Below, one piece after another: positions 36,941 through 45,297 of a stretch of 64,000 nt of DNA. Both the position numbers and the translations under genes were made by a program. Numbering within the stretch: position 1 is the first letter of the stretch; every line of letters starts with the position of its first letter. The notes beneath the pieces are model-generated. The model searched no databases. It worked only from the letters and a program-made list of their open reading frames with translations, and was not told the origin of the DNA. This stretch comes from Tunturiibacter gelidiferens. Lineage in GTDB: Bacteria > Acidobacteriota > Terriglobia > Terriglobales > Acidobacteriaceae. The stretch covers positions 310,001-374,000 of the forward strand of contig NZ_JACHEB010000005.1 in the NCBI RefSeq assembly GCF_014201335.1, written 5' to 3'.

Positions 36941-37336
36941 ATGGCAGATCTGATTCAGTACTACGGAACCGGCCGTCGCAAGTCCTCGATCGCACGCGTC
37001 TTCCTGCGTCCAGGCAGCGGCAAATTCACCGTCAACAAAAAAGAGTGTGACGTCTACTTCGTCACCGCCCAACAGCGCGCAGCCGCCAAGCGGTCGCTCG
37101 GCATCGCCGACATCGGCGAAACCTTCGACGTCATCACCACCGTAAAGGGTGGCGGCGTCATGGGCCAGGCCGATGCTGTCAAACTCGGCATCGCACGCGC
37201 CCTCATGGTATTCAACCCCGAGCTCCGTAAGGCGCTCAAGGCAGAAGGCCTCGTTACCCGCGACTCGCGCGGTAAAGAGCGCAAGAAGTACGGTCAGAAG
37301 GGCGCTCGCGCTCGCTTCCAGTTCAGCAAACGCTAA
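36941..37336 (+). CDS. rpsI: 30S ribosomal protein S9
   Basis: 131 residues, a normal length. [14 protein letters not shown] at the N-terminus and the C-terminal [16 protein letters not shown], whose last Arg reaches the P-site tRNA. AAGGAG four bases upstream fixes ATG 36941. The 76-base gap to rplM holds two small stem-loops (CTCCCGA/TCGGGAG and GGGGC/GCCCC). Confidence 0.98.
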   Translation: MADLIQYYGTGRRKSSIARVFLRPGSGKFTVNKKECDVYFVTAQQRAAAKRSLGIADIGETFDVITTVKGGGVMGQADAVKLGIARALMVFNPELRKALKAEGLVTRDSRGKERKKYGQKGARARFQFSKR

Positions 37337-37344
37337 TCGCGGTT

Positions 37345-37415
37345 GTCGTTGCTTTTCTGGTTGTCGGAAGCGTTGTTGCTTTTCTGGTTGTCATCCCCGA
37401 AGGGGATCTGCTTCT
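37345..37415. repeat. R3 short repeat between rpsI and rpsB
   Basis: Contains the unit GTTGTCATCCCCGAAGGGG followed by ATCTGCTTC, preceded by two tandem copies of a GTTGCTTTTCTGGTTGTC stretch. Closely similar to the unit at 2676 more than 34 kb away. Confidence 0.65.
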
Positions 37416-37441
37416 GTACTTGCTGTTGTTTTTGTTCTCAA

Positions 37442-37475
37442 GGTGGAAGCCGTGGCTTCAGCCCCGGCTTCCACC
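37442..37475. other. Stem-loop between rpsI and rpsB
   Basis: Perfect 10-bp inverted repeat GGTGGAAGCC / GGCTTCCACC around a 14-base loop. No U-tract. It may be a processing or stabilising structure, or another palindromic repeat. Confidence 0.5.
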
Positions 37476-37631
37476 GCAGCACAACGGGCCCTGTTTCAAA
37501 GCGGCGAAAAGGAATCACCGCTCAGCACCACCCTCCCAGAGCATCGTGAGGCAAGGAGTCAAATCTCCCGCACGCGGGATTAATCCAGGCACCGGAGCAC
37601 CGGTCCGGCTGTCTTAAACCAAGGAGCTACA

Positions 37632-38567
37632 TTGGCAAATATCACTATGAAAGAACTGCTCGAAGCTGGCGTTCACTTCGGGCATCAGACCAAGCGCTGG
37701 AACCCCAAGATGAAGGAGTACATCTTCGGCGAGCGCAACGGCATTTACATCATCGACCTCCAGAAGACCCTCAAGATGTTCAAAGAGGCTTCGAAGTTCG
37801 TCACCGATCTCACCTCCACCGGCAAGCTCATCCTCTTCGTTGGCACCAAGCGCCAGGCGCAGGACGCCATCGCTGAAGAAGCCACCCGCGCGGGTATGCC
37901 CTACATCAACAGCCGCTGGCTCGGTGGTCTCCTCACCAACTGGGTCACCGTGCAGAAGTCCGTCAAGCGCCTCACCGAACTCGACGATATGTCGACCGAT
38001 GGCCGCTACGAACTCCTCACCAAGAAGGAAGTCATCAAGCTCGAGCGCGAGCGCAAGCACCTCACGACCAACCTTGCCGGTATCAAGACCATGAAGCGCC
38101 TTCCCGACGCCCTCTTCATCGTTGACTCCAACAATGAAGCCATCGCCGTCGCCGAAGCCCGCAAGCTTGGCATCCCGGTCGTCGCAGTCGTCGACACCAA
38201 CTGCGATCCCACCGTCGTCGACTACGTCATCCCCGGCAACGACGACGCCCTCCGCGCCATCCGCCTCTTCACCACGAAGATCGCCGATTCCGCCTACGAA
38301 GGCGTCCAGATGGTCTCCGAGAAGGCCTTCGCCACCGAGTCCGCTGACATTCAGCCCCTCGCAGTCTCCCCCGAGTACATCGGCGAAGATGGCGAGATCG
38401 AGCCCGGCGAGATCCACGCTGCTGCCGAGCCCGTAGAAGCTGCCGCCGACGAAGACGAAACCGTTGACCTCGCTGCAGTCCTCGGCGGAAACATCCGCAA
38501 GGCGCCCTCAGCCGCCAGCGAGCCCGAAGCAGAGACCGAGTCCATCTCCGCCCAGGCCGCCGTCTAA
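37632..38567 (+). CDS. rpsB: 30S ribosomal protein S2
   Basis: 311 residues, longer than E. coli S2 (241) due to an acidic, Glu/Ala-rich C-terminal tail from about residue 245. [19 protein letters not shown] is the canonical N-terminus and sets TTG at 37632 as start, with AAGGAG five bases before it. It leads the usual rpsB-tsf pair. Confidence 0.98.
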   Translation: MANITMKELLEAGVHFGHQTKRWNPKMKEYIFGERNGIYIIDLQKTLKMFKEASKFVTDLTSTGKLILFVGTKRQAQDAIAEEATRAGMPYINSRWLGGLLTNWVTVQKSVKRLTELDDMSTDGRYELLTKKEVIKLERERKHLTTNLAGIKTMKRLPDALFIVDSNNEAIAVAEARKLGIPVVAVVDTNCDPTVVDYVIPGNDDALRAIRLFTTKIADSAYEGVQMVSEKAFATESADIQPLAVSPEYIGEDGEIEPGEIHAAAEPVEAAADEDETVDLAAVLGGNIRKAPSAASEPEAETESISAQAAV

Positions 38568-38648
38568 CGCATCTCTTCGTGCCGAGAGGTCGCCACAAGG
38601 AAAGGGCAGGGCATTAGCCGTGCCGTAACCGCCTCTTGTTATTTTGGT

Positions 38649-38680
38649 GGGGGCGCGGGCATCCAGCCCGCGCCCCCTTT
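38649..38680 (+). terminator. GC-rich hairpin between rpsB and tsf
   Basis: Twelve-bp perfect stem GGGGGCGCGGGC / GCCCGCGCCCCC with a five-base loop and TTT after it, 33 bases before the tsf ATG. The short U-tract suggests a partial terminator or processing signal that could lower tsf relative to rpsB. Confidence 0.55.
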
Positions 38681-38712
38681 CGCAGAAACCGCCACTCCCA
38701 AGGAAACTCATC

Positions 38713-39375
38713 ATGACTGAAACCGCCGTAAAGATCGACGCAAAACTCGTCAAAGAACTCCGTGAAAAGTCCGGCGCCCCCATGGGCGACTGCCTGAAAG
38801 CCCTGCAGGAAGCCCGCGGTGAAATGGAAGCCGCCTTCGTCGTCCTCCGCAAGCGCGGCATGGCCTCGGCCGCCAAGAAGGCTACCCGCACCACCAACGA
38901 AGGCGCAGTCGGAACCTACATCCACGCCGGCGGAAAGATCGGCGTTCTCCTCGAGCTCAACTGCGAGTCCGACTTCGTAGCCCGCACCGACGACTTCCAG
39001 GAACTCCTCCGCGACGTTGCCATGCACATCGCCGCCGTTGACCCGCGCTTCGTCAGCCGCGAGGATGTCACCGAAGCAGACCTCGAGCGCGAGAAGGACG
39101 TCTACCGCGCCCAGGCCGCTGCCTCCGGCAAACCCGCCGAGATCATCGAGAAGATGCTCACCGGCAAGCTCGCCAAGTTCTACGAAGAGTTCTGCCTCCT
39201 CGACCAGCCCTTCATCAAGGAAGCCTCGCAGACCATCGGCCAGCTCATCGCCAGCAAAGTCGCAAAGCTCGGCGAGAACATCAGCGTCCGTCGCTTCGCC
39301 CGCTTCAAGGTAGGCGCCACCGACTGGACCGTAGCCCAGGCCAAGGCAGCCACCACCGAAGAAGCCGCCTCCTAA
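38713..39375 (+). CDS. tsf: Elongation factor Ts
   Basis: 220 residues, the short type of EF-Ts. Catalyses GDP/GTP exchange on EF-Tu. KELREKSGAPMGDCLKAL (UBA-like N-terminus), TDF motif region ELNCESDFVARTDDF, and a shortened dimerisation/coiled-coil part. Frame is open upstream but ATG 38713 has AAGGAAA and gives the family start. Confidence 0.98.
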   Translation: MTETAVKIDAKLVKELREKSGAPMGDCLKALQEARGEMEAAFVVLRKRGMASAAKKATRTTNEGAVGTYIHAGGKIGVLLELNCESDFVARTDDFQELLRDVAMHIAAVDPRFVSREDVTEADLEREKDVYRAQAAASGKPAEIIEKMLTGKLAKFYEEFCLLDQPFIKEASQTIGQLIASKVAKLGENISVRRFARFKVGATDWTVAQAKAATTEEAAS

Positions 39376-39401
39376 TCTGTAACCATCATCGCTACACAAA
39401 A

Positions 39402-39430
39402 AGCCCGGGCATCGTCCCGGGCTCTCTTGC
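39402..39430 (+). terminator. Terminator of tsf
   Basis: Stem AGCCCGGG / CCCGGGCT with a six-base loop, preceded by AAAA and followed by CTCTTGCTTTC, 27 bases after the tsf stop. The U-tract is interrupted. Confidence 0.7.
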
Positions 39431-39454
39431 TTTCAATCCTTTTGCCTCTGCTTT

Positions 39455-39510
39455 TGTCATGCCTTTTTGGTTGTCATTCCGCAGCGAAGCGGAGGAATCT
39501 GCTTTTCATC
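39455..39510. repeat. R3-type repeat unit with longer stem
   Basis: TTTTTGGTTGTCATTCCGC followed by AGCGAAGCGGAGGAATCTGC. The core ATTCCGC-agcgaa-GCGGAGGAAT forms a stem-loop. It shares the GTTGTCAT start and ATCTGCTT end with the units at 2676 and 37387. Confidence 0.55.
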
Positions 39511-39730
39511 GCGCGCCACCTCCCTTGACGCCACACCCCACCTCCACTAATCTCCAACCATGCACTTCGCCTCTGCAACCCGTTATTGTTGTCCGTCCAG
39601 CCTCTAGGCTGACGACACCTCAGGGCACCACAGAACCCTCCAGATCAATCGTCAGTCGAGCATCCATAAGCGCTCTCATGTCGCTTTGCCAGCGCCGATA
39701 CCCAACGACGAAATCACGGAGGCAACACCG

Positions 39731-40171
39731 ATGCGCAGACTCACAAGTCTTTCTCTCGCCACCCTCGCCCTCATCGCACCCATCACAATCAAGGCCCAAC
39801 CGGCACCGCCCGCCCCCACAAAGCCTTATCTGGTCGAGTGGGTCTACCGAGTCCAGTACGGCCACCAGGACGAGTGGTGGTCTCTCTTCCGCAAATATCA
39901 AATCGCCGCTCTCGACCGTGAGCAGCAGCTAGGTTACGTCACCAGCTACACAGTCTACGGCCCCGGTCTGCATACCTCGGAAGACAGTCGCTGGGACTAC
40001 CGCGTCGTCATCACCTACAGAGACCAGCCCTCCTCCACTCACGAAGGCGAAGTTCTCCACCAACTCTTCTCCGATCAAAGAATCCTCCGCAAAGAAGAGA
40101 ACCGTCGATGGGAGCTCACCTCCAACCACTACGATCTGCCCATCCACGTCGTCGATCCCCACGCGGAGTAA
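39731..40171 (+). CDS. Small secreted protein, unknown function
   Basis: 146 residues: signal peptide [20 protein letters not shown], then a single small domain with [19 protein letters not shown], rich in aromatic and charged residues. The layout (about 100-residue alpha/beta domain with repeated YRV patterns) recalls dimeric ferredoxin-like folds, but no family is claimed. GGAGG seven bases upstream fixes ATG 39731. It precedes the carbonic anhydrase gene by 71 bases. Confidence 0.7.
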   Translation: MRRLTSLSLATLALIAPITIKAQPAPPAPTKPYLVEWVYRVQYGHQDEWWSLFRKYQIAALDREQQLGYVTSYTVYGPGLHTSEDSRWDYRVVITYRDQPSSTHEGEVLHQLFSDQRILRKEENRRWELTSNHYDLPIHVVDPHAE

Positions 40172-40242
40172 ATCCGCACCACCATCCCACCATCAATTCA
40201 CCACGACGCACCAGCGAAAAACCACCTCCAGGAGACACCATC

Positions 40243-40827
40243 ATGAGCAAGATCCTCACCGAAGTCCTCTCCGCCAACGAATCGTACGCCTCGAGCTTCG
40301 GCAACAAAGCCAACCTTGCCCTCCCGCCAGCCCGCGGTTTCGCCATCCTCACCTGTATGGACGCCCGCCTCGACCCCGCCAAATACGCAGGCCTGGCCGA
40401 AGGAGACGCTCACGTCATCCGCAACGCCGGCGGCCGCGCCTCCGACGATGCCATCCGTTCCCTCGTCATCAGCTATAAGCTTCTCGGCACCAAAGAGTTC
40501 TTCGTCATCCACCACACCGACTGCGGCATGCAGTTCTTCACCAACGACGTCATCCGCGGCCTACTCGCCAACAGCCTCGAAACCGCAGCCCTCACCGCTG
40601 AAGGCTTCAAAGACGTGGGCAAAGGCCCCGGCTCCACCGCAGCCGAGTTCATCGAATTCCTCACCATCAAAGATCAGGCCGAGTCTGTCCTCGCCGACGT
40701 AACCCGCATCCGCACCAGCCCGCTCGTGCCAAAATCCATTCCCATCTACGGCTACATCTACGACGTAAAATCCGGCAAACTCATCGAGGTACCCGCCGCC
40801 ACCACAGCAGGCCGTGCCCCTAGCTAG
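40243..40827 (+). CDS. Beta-class carbonic anhydrase (small type)
   Basis: 194 residues, cytosolic zinc enzyme for reversible CO2 hydration. Zinc ligands: Cys in [11 protein letters not shown], His and Cys in [12 protein letters not shown]. It belongs to the short Mycobacterium Rv1284-like group by its order of motifs, different from the one at 60962. AGGAGA before ATG 40243 is clear. Followed by an R1 repeat. Confidence 0.92.
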   Translation: MSKILTEVLSANESYASSFGNKANLALPPARGFAILTCMDARLDPAKYAGLAEGDAHVIRNAGGRASDDAIRSLVISYKLLGTKEFFVIHHTDCGMQFFTNDVIRGLLANSLETAALTAEGFKDVGKGPGSTAAEFIEFLTIKDQAESVLADVTRIRTSPLVPKSIPIYGYIYDVKSGKLIEVPAATTAGRAPS

Positions 40828-40845
40828 GCAAAAGATATCTCATCG

Positions 40846-40914
40846 CGACCAACGGGAGCGCCAACCGAAGGGGTATACCCGTCACGAAGTGACCGCTCCG
40901 CGCGCAGCGGTTGT
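40846..40914 (+). repeat. R1 dispersed palindromic repeat, copy 4
   Basis: GCGACCAACGGGAGCGCC, then CCGAAGGGGTATACCCGTC, then ACGAAGTGACCGCTCCGCGC. Near-identical to the right part of copy 3 but with GTATACCCG instead of GTATACATG, and truncated after GCAGCGG. It starts 18 bases after the carbonic anhydrase stop. Confidence 0.75.
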
Positions 40915-40930
40915 CTATAAACGGAAGAAT

Positions 40931-41893
40931 CTAACGCGAAGAAACGGAGTACTGCACGAGCACCCCATTCACAAAATCCGCCTGCACCTTCTCATCCGCG
41001 CTCTTATACGTGCACGAGGTCATCGACATCCCATTCTCCGTTCGGTCATGTGCCTCTACCGCCGGGCCAAGCATAGCCTCCACCTGCTCTCTGGTCAGGC
41101 CCTTCTTCAATCCCGACGCCTGATCCGCCCCTTGATCAGCCGGACGAGTGGCCAATCCAGTATCTCCCCCCGGGCCATTCGCATTCGGATGCCCGCCCGC
41201 CGGCCCGCCAGCCGCATTGCCAGAAAACGACACATACTGCGCCAGAGCATCCTGAATCACCTGAGGCGTCAGCGAATCCCCCATTGCCTTCGTATTCACG
41301 CGGATGTTGAACCGAGATCCACCCTGTTGGCGCTTCATGCCAACTTGGTCCGTCCTTCTCGCCGCGTCGTCCTGCGCTCTCGCTTGGTTGTAGGCATCGC
41401 GTCTCTCTCGATCCCTCCTCACACTGTCCAGCTCACGCTGCAATGATCGCCGCTTATCCGGATCGCTTTCGTTGCTGATCTGATTCTCCAGATCCTTCTC
41501 CCGGCTGCTCTTATCTGCTGGCGTAAAGTGCACTGAAGTATCCGTGTTATCTCCCGCCGTCCCATATCCCCCGCCGGCAAGCTGAAACTCGACATTGTCT
41601 TTATTCACCTTCACCTTTGTAACCATCACCGAATCGCCCCTCTGCAGCGACACGCCAAACTGCTTCATCCGGTCCCCGTAGCTCTTCGCATCCAACGGCG
41701 GCTGCCGGTTCGGATAGATATCCACCCCCTTCTGCGTGGCTGGCATGTCGATCTTCACCGTCACCTGCTTGCCTTCGAAATACGGGGAAAGGGCATCCGG
41801 GTTCTGCGCGTCTGCGCTCAAGATGCAGGCAAACATGACAACAAAGCACACCAGCCAATAAAAGCCTCTAAAGGACCGCGAGGGGCGACACAT
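40931..41893 (-). CDS. Secreted coiled-coil protein with SmpA/OmlA-like C-terminus
   Basis: 320 residues. Signal peptide (hydrophobic segment WLVCFVVMFACILSADA). The middle is strongly charged (SSREKDLENQISNESDPDKR, RRDRERRDAYNQ), a likely coiled coil, then a Gly/Asn-rich linker. The last 60 residues, LKKGLTREQVEAMLGP followed by a short beta sheet, resemble the SmpA/OmlA fold, usually a protein-protein module of the outer-membrane assembly machine. Specific function unknown. Confidence 0.75.
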   Translation of the reverse strand: MCRPSRSFRGFYWLVCFVVMFACILSADAQNPDALSPYFEGKQVTVKIDMPATQKGVDIYPNRQPPLDAKSYGDRMKQFGVSLQRGDSVMVTKVKVNKDNVEFQLAGGGYGTAGDNTDTSVHFTPADKSSREKDLENQISNESDPDKRRSLQRELDSVRRDRERRDAYNQARAQDDAARRTDQVGMKRQQGGSRFNIRVNTKAMGDSLTPQVIQDALAQYVSFSGNAAGGPAGGHPNANGPGGDTGLATRPADQGADQASGLKKGLTREQVEAMLGPAVEAHDRTENGMSMTSCTYKSADEKVQADFVNGVLVQYSVSSR

Positions 41894-42050
41894 AGCTTCT
41901 CCTCCAAATCAGATATGGCGCGAGAGAAAAGGGGGCCCAGGGACGATGTGGCTGAAGTCCGAATTATCATAGCCCGTCTACACCCGATCCCTTGCGTCTT
42001 AAACACTCCGCCGCCACCAAAATCTTAGTTCTCAGCGCTGCCATAAATTC

Positions 42051-42338
42051 CTGTCAAGCCCTCAATGATCAAATCCCCCCGCCAATCCAGCAGAATCGCG
42101 TGGCGTATGAGTTATATCGAATCAGCTAAAATAGATTCAGAGACAGAAAAGCCCCAGATCATTCTGGGGCTTTTGCTTTTTCCTGAGTGTCGCAAACTAT
42201 TGAAAGCAAGTATTTTAGGCGTAACCCATTTGGTATGAATATTTTGCAGACACCCCTCAGCTGTAACCCCAACAAAGCAAAAGACATCCTCACAAAATAC
42301 CCTCAAGGGGGAGGGGGGAGGGTACCCTCACAAAGGAG
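42051..42338 (+). repeat. R2 dispersed element, copy B
   Basis: Same block order as 2819-3087: CTGTCAAGCCC, GTGGCGTATGAGTTA, a TAAAAT box at the position of TATACT, CAAGTATTTT, GTAACCCATTTG, GAATATTTTGCAGACAC and a G-rich end with GGGTACCC, finishing at AAAGGAG. Unlike copy A no ORF follows the AAAGGAG, and a terminator hairpin sits in the middle. Confidence 0.65.
42148..42175. terminator. Bidirectional terminator-like hairpin inside R2 copy B
   Basis: Perfect 12-bp stem AAAAGCCCCAGA / TCTGGGGCTTTT with a four-base loop; U-rich on both strands. It is not next to any annotated gene end. Confidence 0.75.
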
Positions 42339-42377
42339 AAATCCCGAACTTCGATTATCGGCTGCTTTGGAACAAAC

Positions 42378-42409
42378 AAAAGAGGGGAGCGTAATCGCTC
42401 CCCTCTTTT
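42378..42409 (-). terminator. Terminator of the 42427 gene
   Basis: Perfect 14-bp stem AAAAGAGGGGAGCG / CGCTCCCCTCTTTT with a four-base loop, 17 bases after the stop on the minus strand. Confidence 0.88.
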
Positions 42410-42426
42410 GTTTCAATCGACAGCAA

Positions 42427-42888
42427 CTACTCCCAGTGAGCCGTCCGATTCGCGTTGTCGACAATCGTATGCGCGTAATCTATCTCGCCGATCGCACGAT
42501 TCCGGAGTTGACGTGCCTGCGGTACATCCTCCGCATGCTCCAGATCCCGGTGCGCCGCGGCCAGCAGTTCATTCGCCTTGCGGAACCGATCATGCGGGCT
42601 CAAACCTGTATCGATGTGAAACGGATCATTCAGACCTTTGCCATCATCGATAGAAGCTTCTTTGATCATGTTGATGGCAGCGTCAATGTGGTGAACCGCC
42701 TCATTGTCGTCGTGCTTCACCGGACCCCACGCCCATCCATCGTTCAGGTAGTGCCGCGCCGCTCGCAGATCGCTCAGCGCATGCAAGTAAGCCGGGTGTG
42801 GCCCCGGAACATCCGCCTGCACCGTCATCGGCACCGCTGCCGCCACAAAACCGGCGGTCAAAATCATCAAACGTACTTTGCTAAACAT
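42427..42888 (-). CDS. Small secreted helical protein, unknown function
   Basis: 153 residues: signal peptide (cleavage near TVQADVP), then a mostly helical domain rich in His and Asp ([34 protein letters not shown]). The repeated helix-turn-helix pattern and His content suggest a helical bundle, perhaps metal- or ligand-binding. AAGGAG upstream and the strong terminator support it as a separate transcription unit. No characterised family recognised. Confidence 0.75.
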   Translation of the reverse strand: MFSKVRLMILTAGFVAAAVPMTVQADVPGPHPAYLHALSDLRAARHYLNDGWAWGPVKHDDNEAVHHIDAAINMIKEASIDDGKGLNDPFHIDTGLSPHDRFRKANELLAAAHRDLEHAEDVPQARQLRNRAIGEIDYAHTIVDNANRTAHWE

Positions 42889-43078
42889 CTATTTTTCTCC
42901 TTGGGCTGCGTTGTATCGTGCCCGCACCCCATCAATACCCACCTTACCCCGCAAAGTTGTGCACAATATTTACAAGTGCATCCGAAGTGGTAAACAAATT
43001 CTGCATCGAGCCGTCTATGGCCACGAATTTAATCGCCCAATAATCTCCCCACTGCACCATGCGATACTTAGTCCTGAC

Positions 43079-43783
43079 ATGTACAAAAGAGTCCTTCTCA
43101 AGATCTCAGGCGAAGCTCTGGCCGCAGGTAAGGGTTTTGGCATCGATGCCGTTTTCATCCACAAAATCGCCGCCGAAATCGCCGCGGTTCACGCGCTCGG
43201 CTGCGAGATCGGCATCGTAGTCGGCGGAGGCAACTTCTTCCGTGGCGTCGCCCAGCAGGCCATCGACATGGACCGCGTCGCCGCCGATCACATGGGCATG
43301 CTCTCTACCGTCATCAACGCCATTGCCCTCCAGGACGCCATCGAGAAGCTAGGACTATTCTGCCGCGTGATGTCCGCCATCGAGATGCACGAGGTCGCCG
43401 AGCCCTACATCCGGCGCCGCGCCATGCGCCACCTTGAGAAGAACCGCATCGTCATCTTCGCCGCCGGCACCGGCAACCCGTTCTTCTCCACCGACACCGC
43501 CGCCAGCCTCCGCGCCATGGAGATCAAAGCCGACATCCTCCTCAAGGCCACCTCCGTCGACGGCATCTACACCGCAGACCCCAAGGTCGATGACAAAGCC
43601 ACAAAATTCGACCAGATCACCTACAGCGAGATGCTTCGCCTCAACCTCCGCGTCATGGACACCACGGCAGTATCGCTCTGCCGTGACAACAACATGCCCA
43701 TGATGGTCTTCAGCATGCGCGAGCCCGGCAACATCGTACGCGTGGTCAGTGGCGATAAAATCGGCTCTCTGGTCACGGCCTGA
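43079..43783 (+). CDS. pyrH: UMP kinase
   Basis: 234 residues, the bacterial hexameric amino-acid-kinase-fold enzyme phosphorylating UMP to [17 protein letters not shown] is the family N-terminus and fixes ATG 43079. [29 protein letters not shown] and [12 protein letters not shown] are signatures. In many bacteria the order is rpsB-tsf-pyrH-frr; here pyrH is about 3.7 kb from tsf and no frr follows. Confidence 0.97.
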   Translation: MYKRVLLKISGEALAAGKGFGIDAVFIHKIAAEIAAVHALGCEIGIVVGGGNFFRGVAQQAIDMDRVAADHMGMLSTVINAIALQDAIEKLGLFCRVMSAIEMHEVAEPYIRRRAMRHLEKNRIVIFAAGTGNPFFSTDTAASLRAMEIKADILLKATSVDGIYTADPKVDDKATKFDQITYSEMLRLNLRVMDTTAVSLCRDNNMPMMVFSMREPGNIVRVVSGDKIGSLVTA

Positions 43784-43968
43784 GTCGAATGCCCCGAGCA
43801 AAGTTCCTCCAACTTTTCCATTCGCGAGGAGAATCTGCTTTGCCGTTTCCGCCTCCTGTTCGCCTGACGTTGAATTTGTCATCTAAATGGCCATTCTCCG
43901 CGTCAAATCTGGGGAAACGGCTTTAGCGAATACAGCCCAGCAGCATCCAATTCAAGCAGGACCAACGT

Positions 43969-45159
43969 GTGAACCCAATCCTTCTGGAACCAGAGATCGA
44001 GCAGCCGCAGAGTCCTGCCCAACCACCCGCGGCCATCACCACTCGCAAACCGCCGTTGCCCGCTCTCACAGGCATCCGCACCCTGCTCGCCATCTTCATC
44101 ATTCTCTTTCACTTCACACCGCCGCACCTCGGTTTTCTCTACCCCATCATCAACAATGGCTATGTCTTCGTTGGCGTGTTCTTCCTCATCTCTGGCTACG
44201 TGCTCACCTACAACTACGCCGACCGCGCGAAGACTCTGGTCAAGCGCGAGTTCTGGCTGGCCCGCTTCTCCCGCCTCTACCCTGTCTACCTGCTCGTTCT
44301 CCTCATCTCCTTCCGCATGGTGCAGGACGAGTGGCACGCCCGCTCCCACTTCGAGTTCTGGCAGGGAATGATCCTCACCCCACTTGTCCTCCAAGGCTGG
44401 AGCCCCTCCGTCGCTACCTTCTGGAACACCGTTGCCTGGACGCTGTCGAGTGAAGTCGTCCTCTATGCCGCCTTCCCCTGGCTCATTCGCATCCCGTGGC
44501 CCAAGAAGCCGGCGCACTTGATCCTTCTCCTTATAGCGCTCTGGATCGTGGGCTTAATCCCCCACTCGCTCTACCTTTGGCTCAACCCTGACCACATCGT
44601 CGGCCCAGTTGACCGTTACAGTTCCACCCAACTCATCCGGTTCCTCAAGTACACCCCACTCCCCTACGTCTGCACCTTCCTCATTGGTGTCACCCTAGGC
44701 AAACTCCAACACGCCCTGACCATCACATCACGTCAACGCCTGTTGCTCTCCTTCGTCAGCCTGGCGCTCGTCGGAATCTTCTTCTACACTCTCGTCCTTC
44801 GCACGCCATACCTCCTGATGCACGGCGGTCTCATGACCCCGGTCTTTGCAGCCCTGATGCTCGGCCTCAGCGGCCCCCATGCGATTTCGGCGCTATTCTC
44901 ATGGCGTCCACTTTTGCTTATCGGCGAAAGTAGCTACTGCCTCTACCTCCTCCACTTCAATGTCTTCCAATTAATCCACACCTACCACGTTCCAGAGCGT
45001 CTGCACCTGCTCGCTTTCGATCCATGGCTCTCGTATGGGATTCTGATCCTGCTTGCTCTGGCTACCTTCTACTTTGTCGAAACTCCCGCTCGTCGCGCGA
45101 TCCTTCGCCGATTTTCACACAAAGGCCGAACCCTTTCGCCTTCTTCTTCCTCCTCCTAA
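43969..45159 (+). CDS. Acyltransferase 3 family membrane protein
   Basis: 396 residues, about ten TM helices, same family as the gene at 23450. LPALTGIRTLLAIFIILFHF has the catalytic His; VFFLISGYVLTYNY and ARFSRLYPVYL follow. Probable O-acetylation or succinylation of a surface glycan or lipid. GTG start at 43969. Serine-rich C-terminal end. The adjacent genes do not indicate a substrate. Confidence 0.9.
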   Translation: MNPILLEPEIEQPQSPAQPPAAITTRKPPLPALTGIRTLLAIFIILFHFTPPHLGFLYPIINNGYVFVGVFFLISGYVLTYNYADRAKTLVKREFWLARFSRLYPVYLLVLLISFRMVQDEWHARSHFEFWQGMILTPLVLQGWSPSVATFWNTVAWTLSSEVVLYAAFPWLIRIPWPKKPAHLILLLIALWIVGLIPHSLYLWLNPDHIVGPVDRYSSTQLIRFLKYTPLPYVCTFLIGVTLGKLQHALTITSRQRLLLSFVSLALVGIFFYTLVLRTPYLLMHGGLMTPVFAALMLGLSGPHAISALFSWRPLLLIGESSYCLYLLHFNVFQLIHTYHVPERLHLLAFDPWLSYGILILLALATFYFVETPARRAILRRFSHKGRTLSPSSSSS

Positions 45160-45250
45160 ACGAGATCTCCGCGAGAAGCATCGACGCTGGTTCTGTCGGT
45201 TTCGCAAAGCGTTCCATCCACCAATGAGGTCATCTCAACAACCGCGCAGC

Positions 45251-45277
45251 AAAAAGCCCCGCGTTTGCGGGGCTTTT
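45251..45277. terminator. Bidirectional terminator
   Basis: AAAAAGCCCCGC-gttt-GCGGGGCTTTT, a 7-bp GC stem extended by A/T pairs. Lies between the convergent acyltransferase and beta-propeller genes and can serve both. Confidence 0.88.
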
Positions 45278-45297
45278 CAGGTAGGACAGGCTGGAAT

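Larger units (their letters stand above)
39376..39730. other. Gap with terminator and R3 unit
   Basis: 355 bases. It contains the tsf terminator and one R3-type unit. The remaining part up to the small secreted-protein gene shows nothing recognisable. Confidence 0.5.
41894..42426. other. Gap with R2 copy B and two terminators
   Basis: 533 bases without a supported protein gene. It holds R2 copy B, a bidirectional hairpin inside it at 42148-42175, and the terminator of the 42427 gene. A short RNA could be made between the TAAAAT box at about 42127 and the internal hairpin; this is speculative. Confidence 0.5.
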
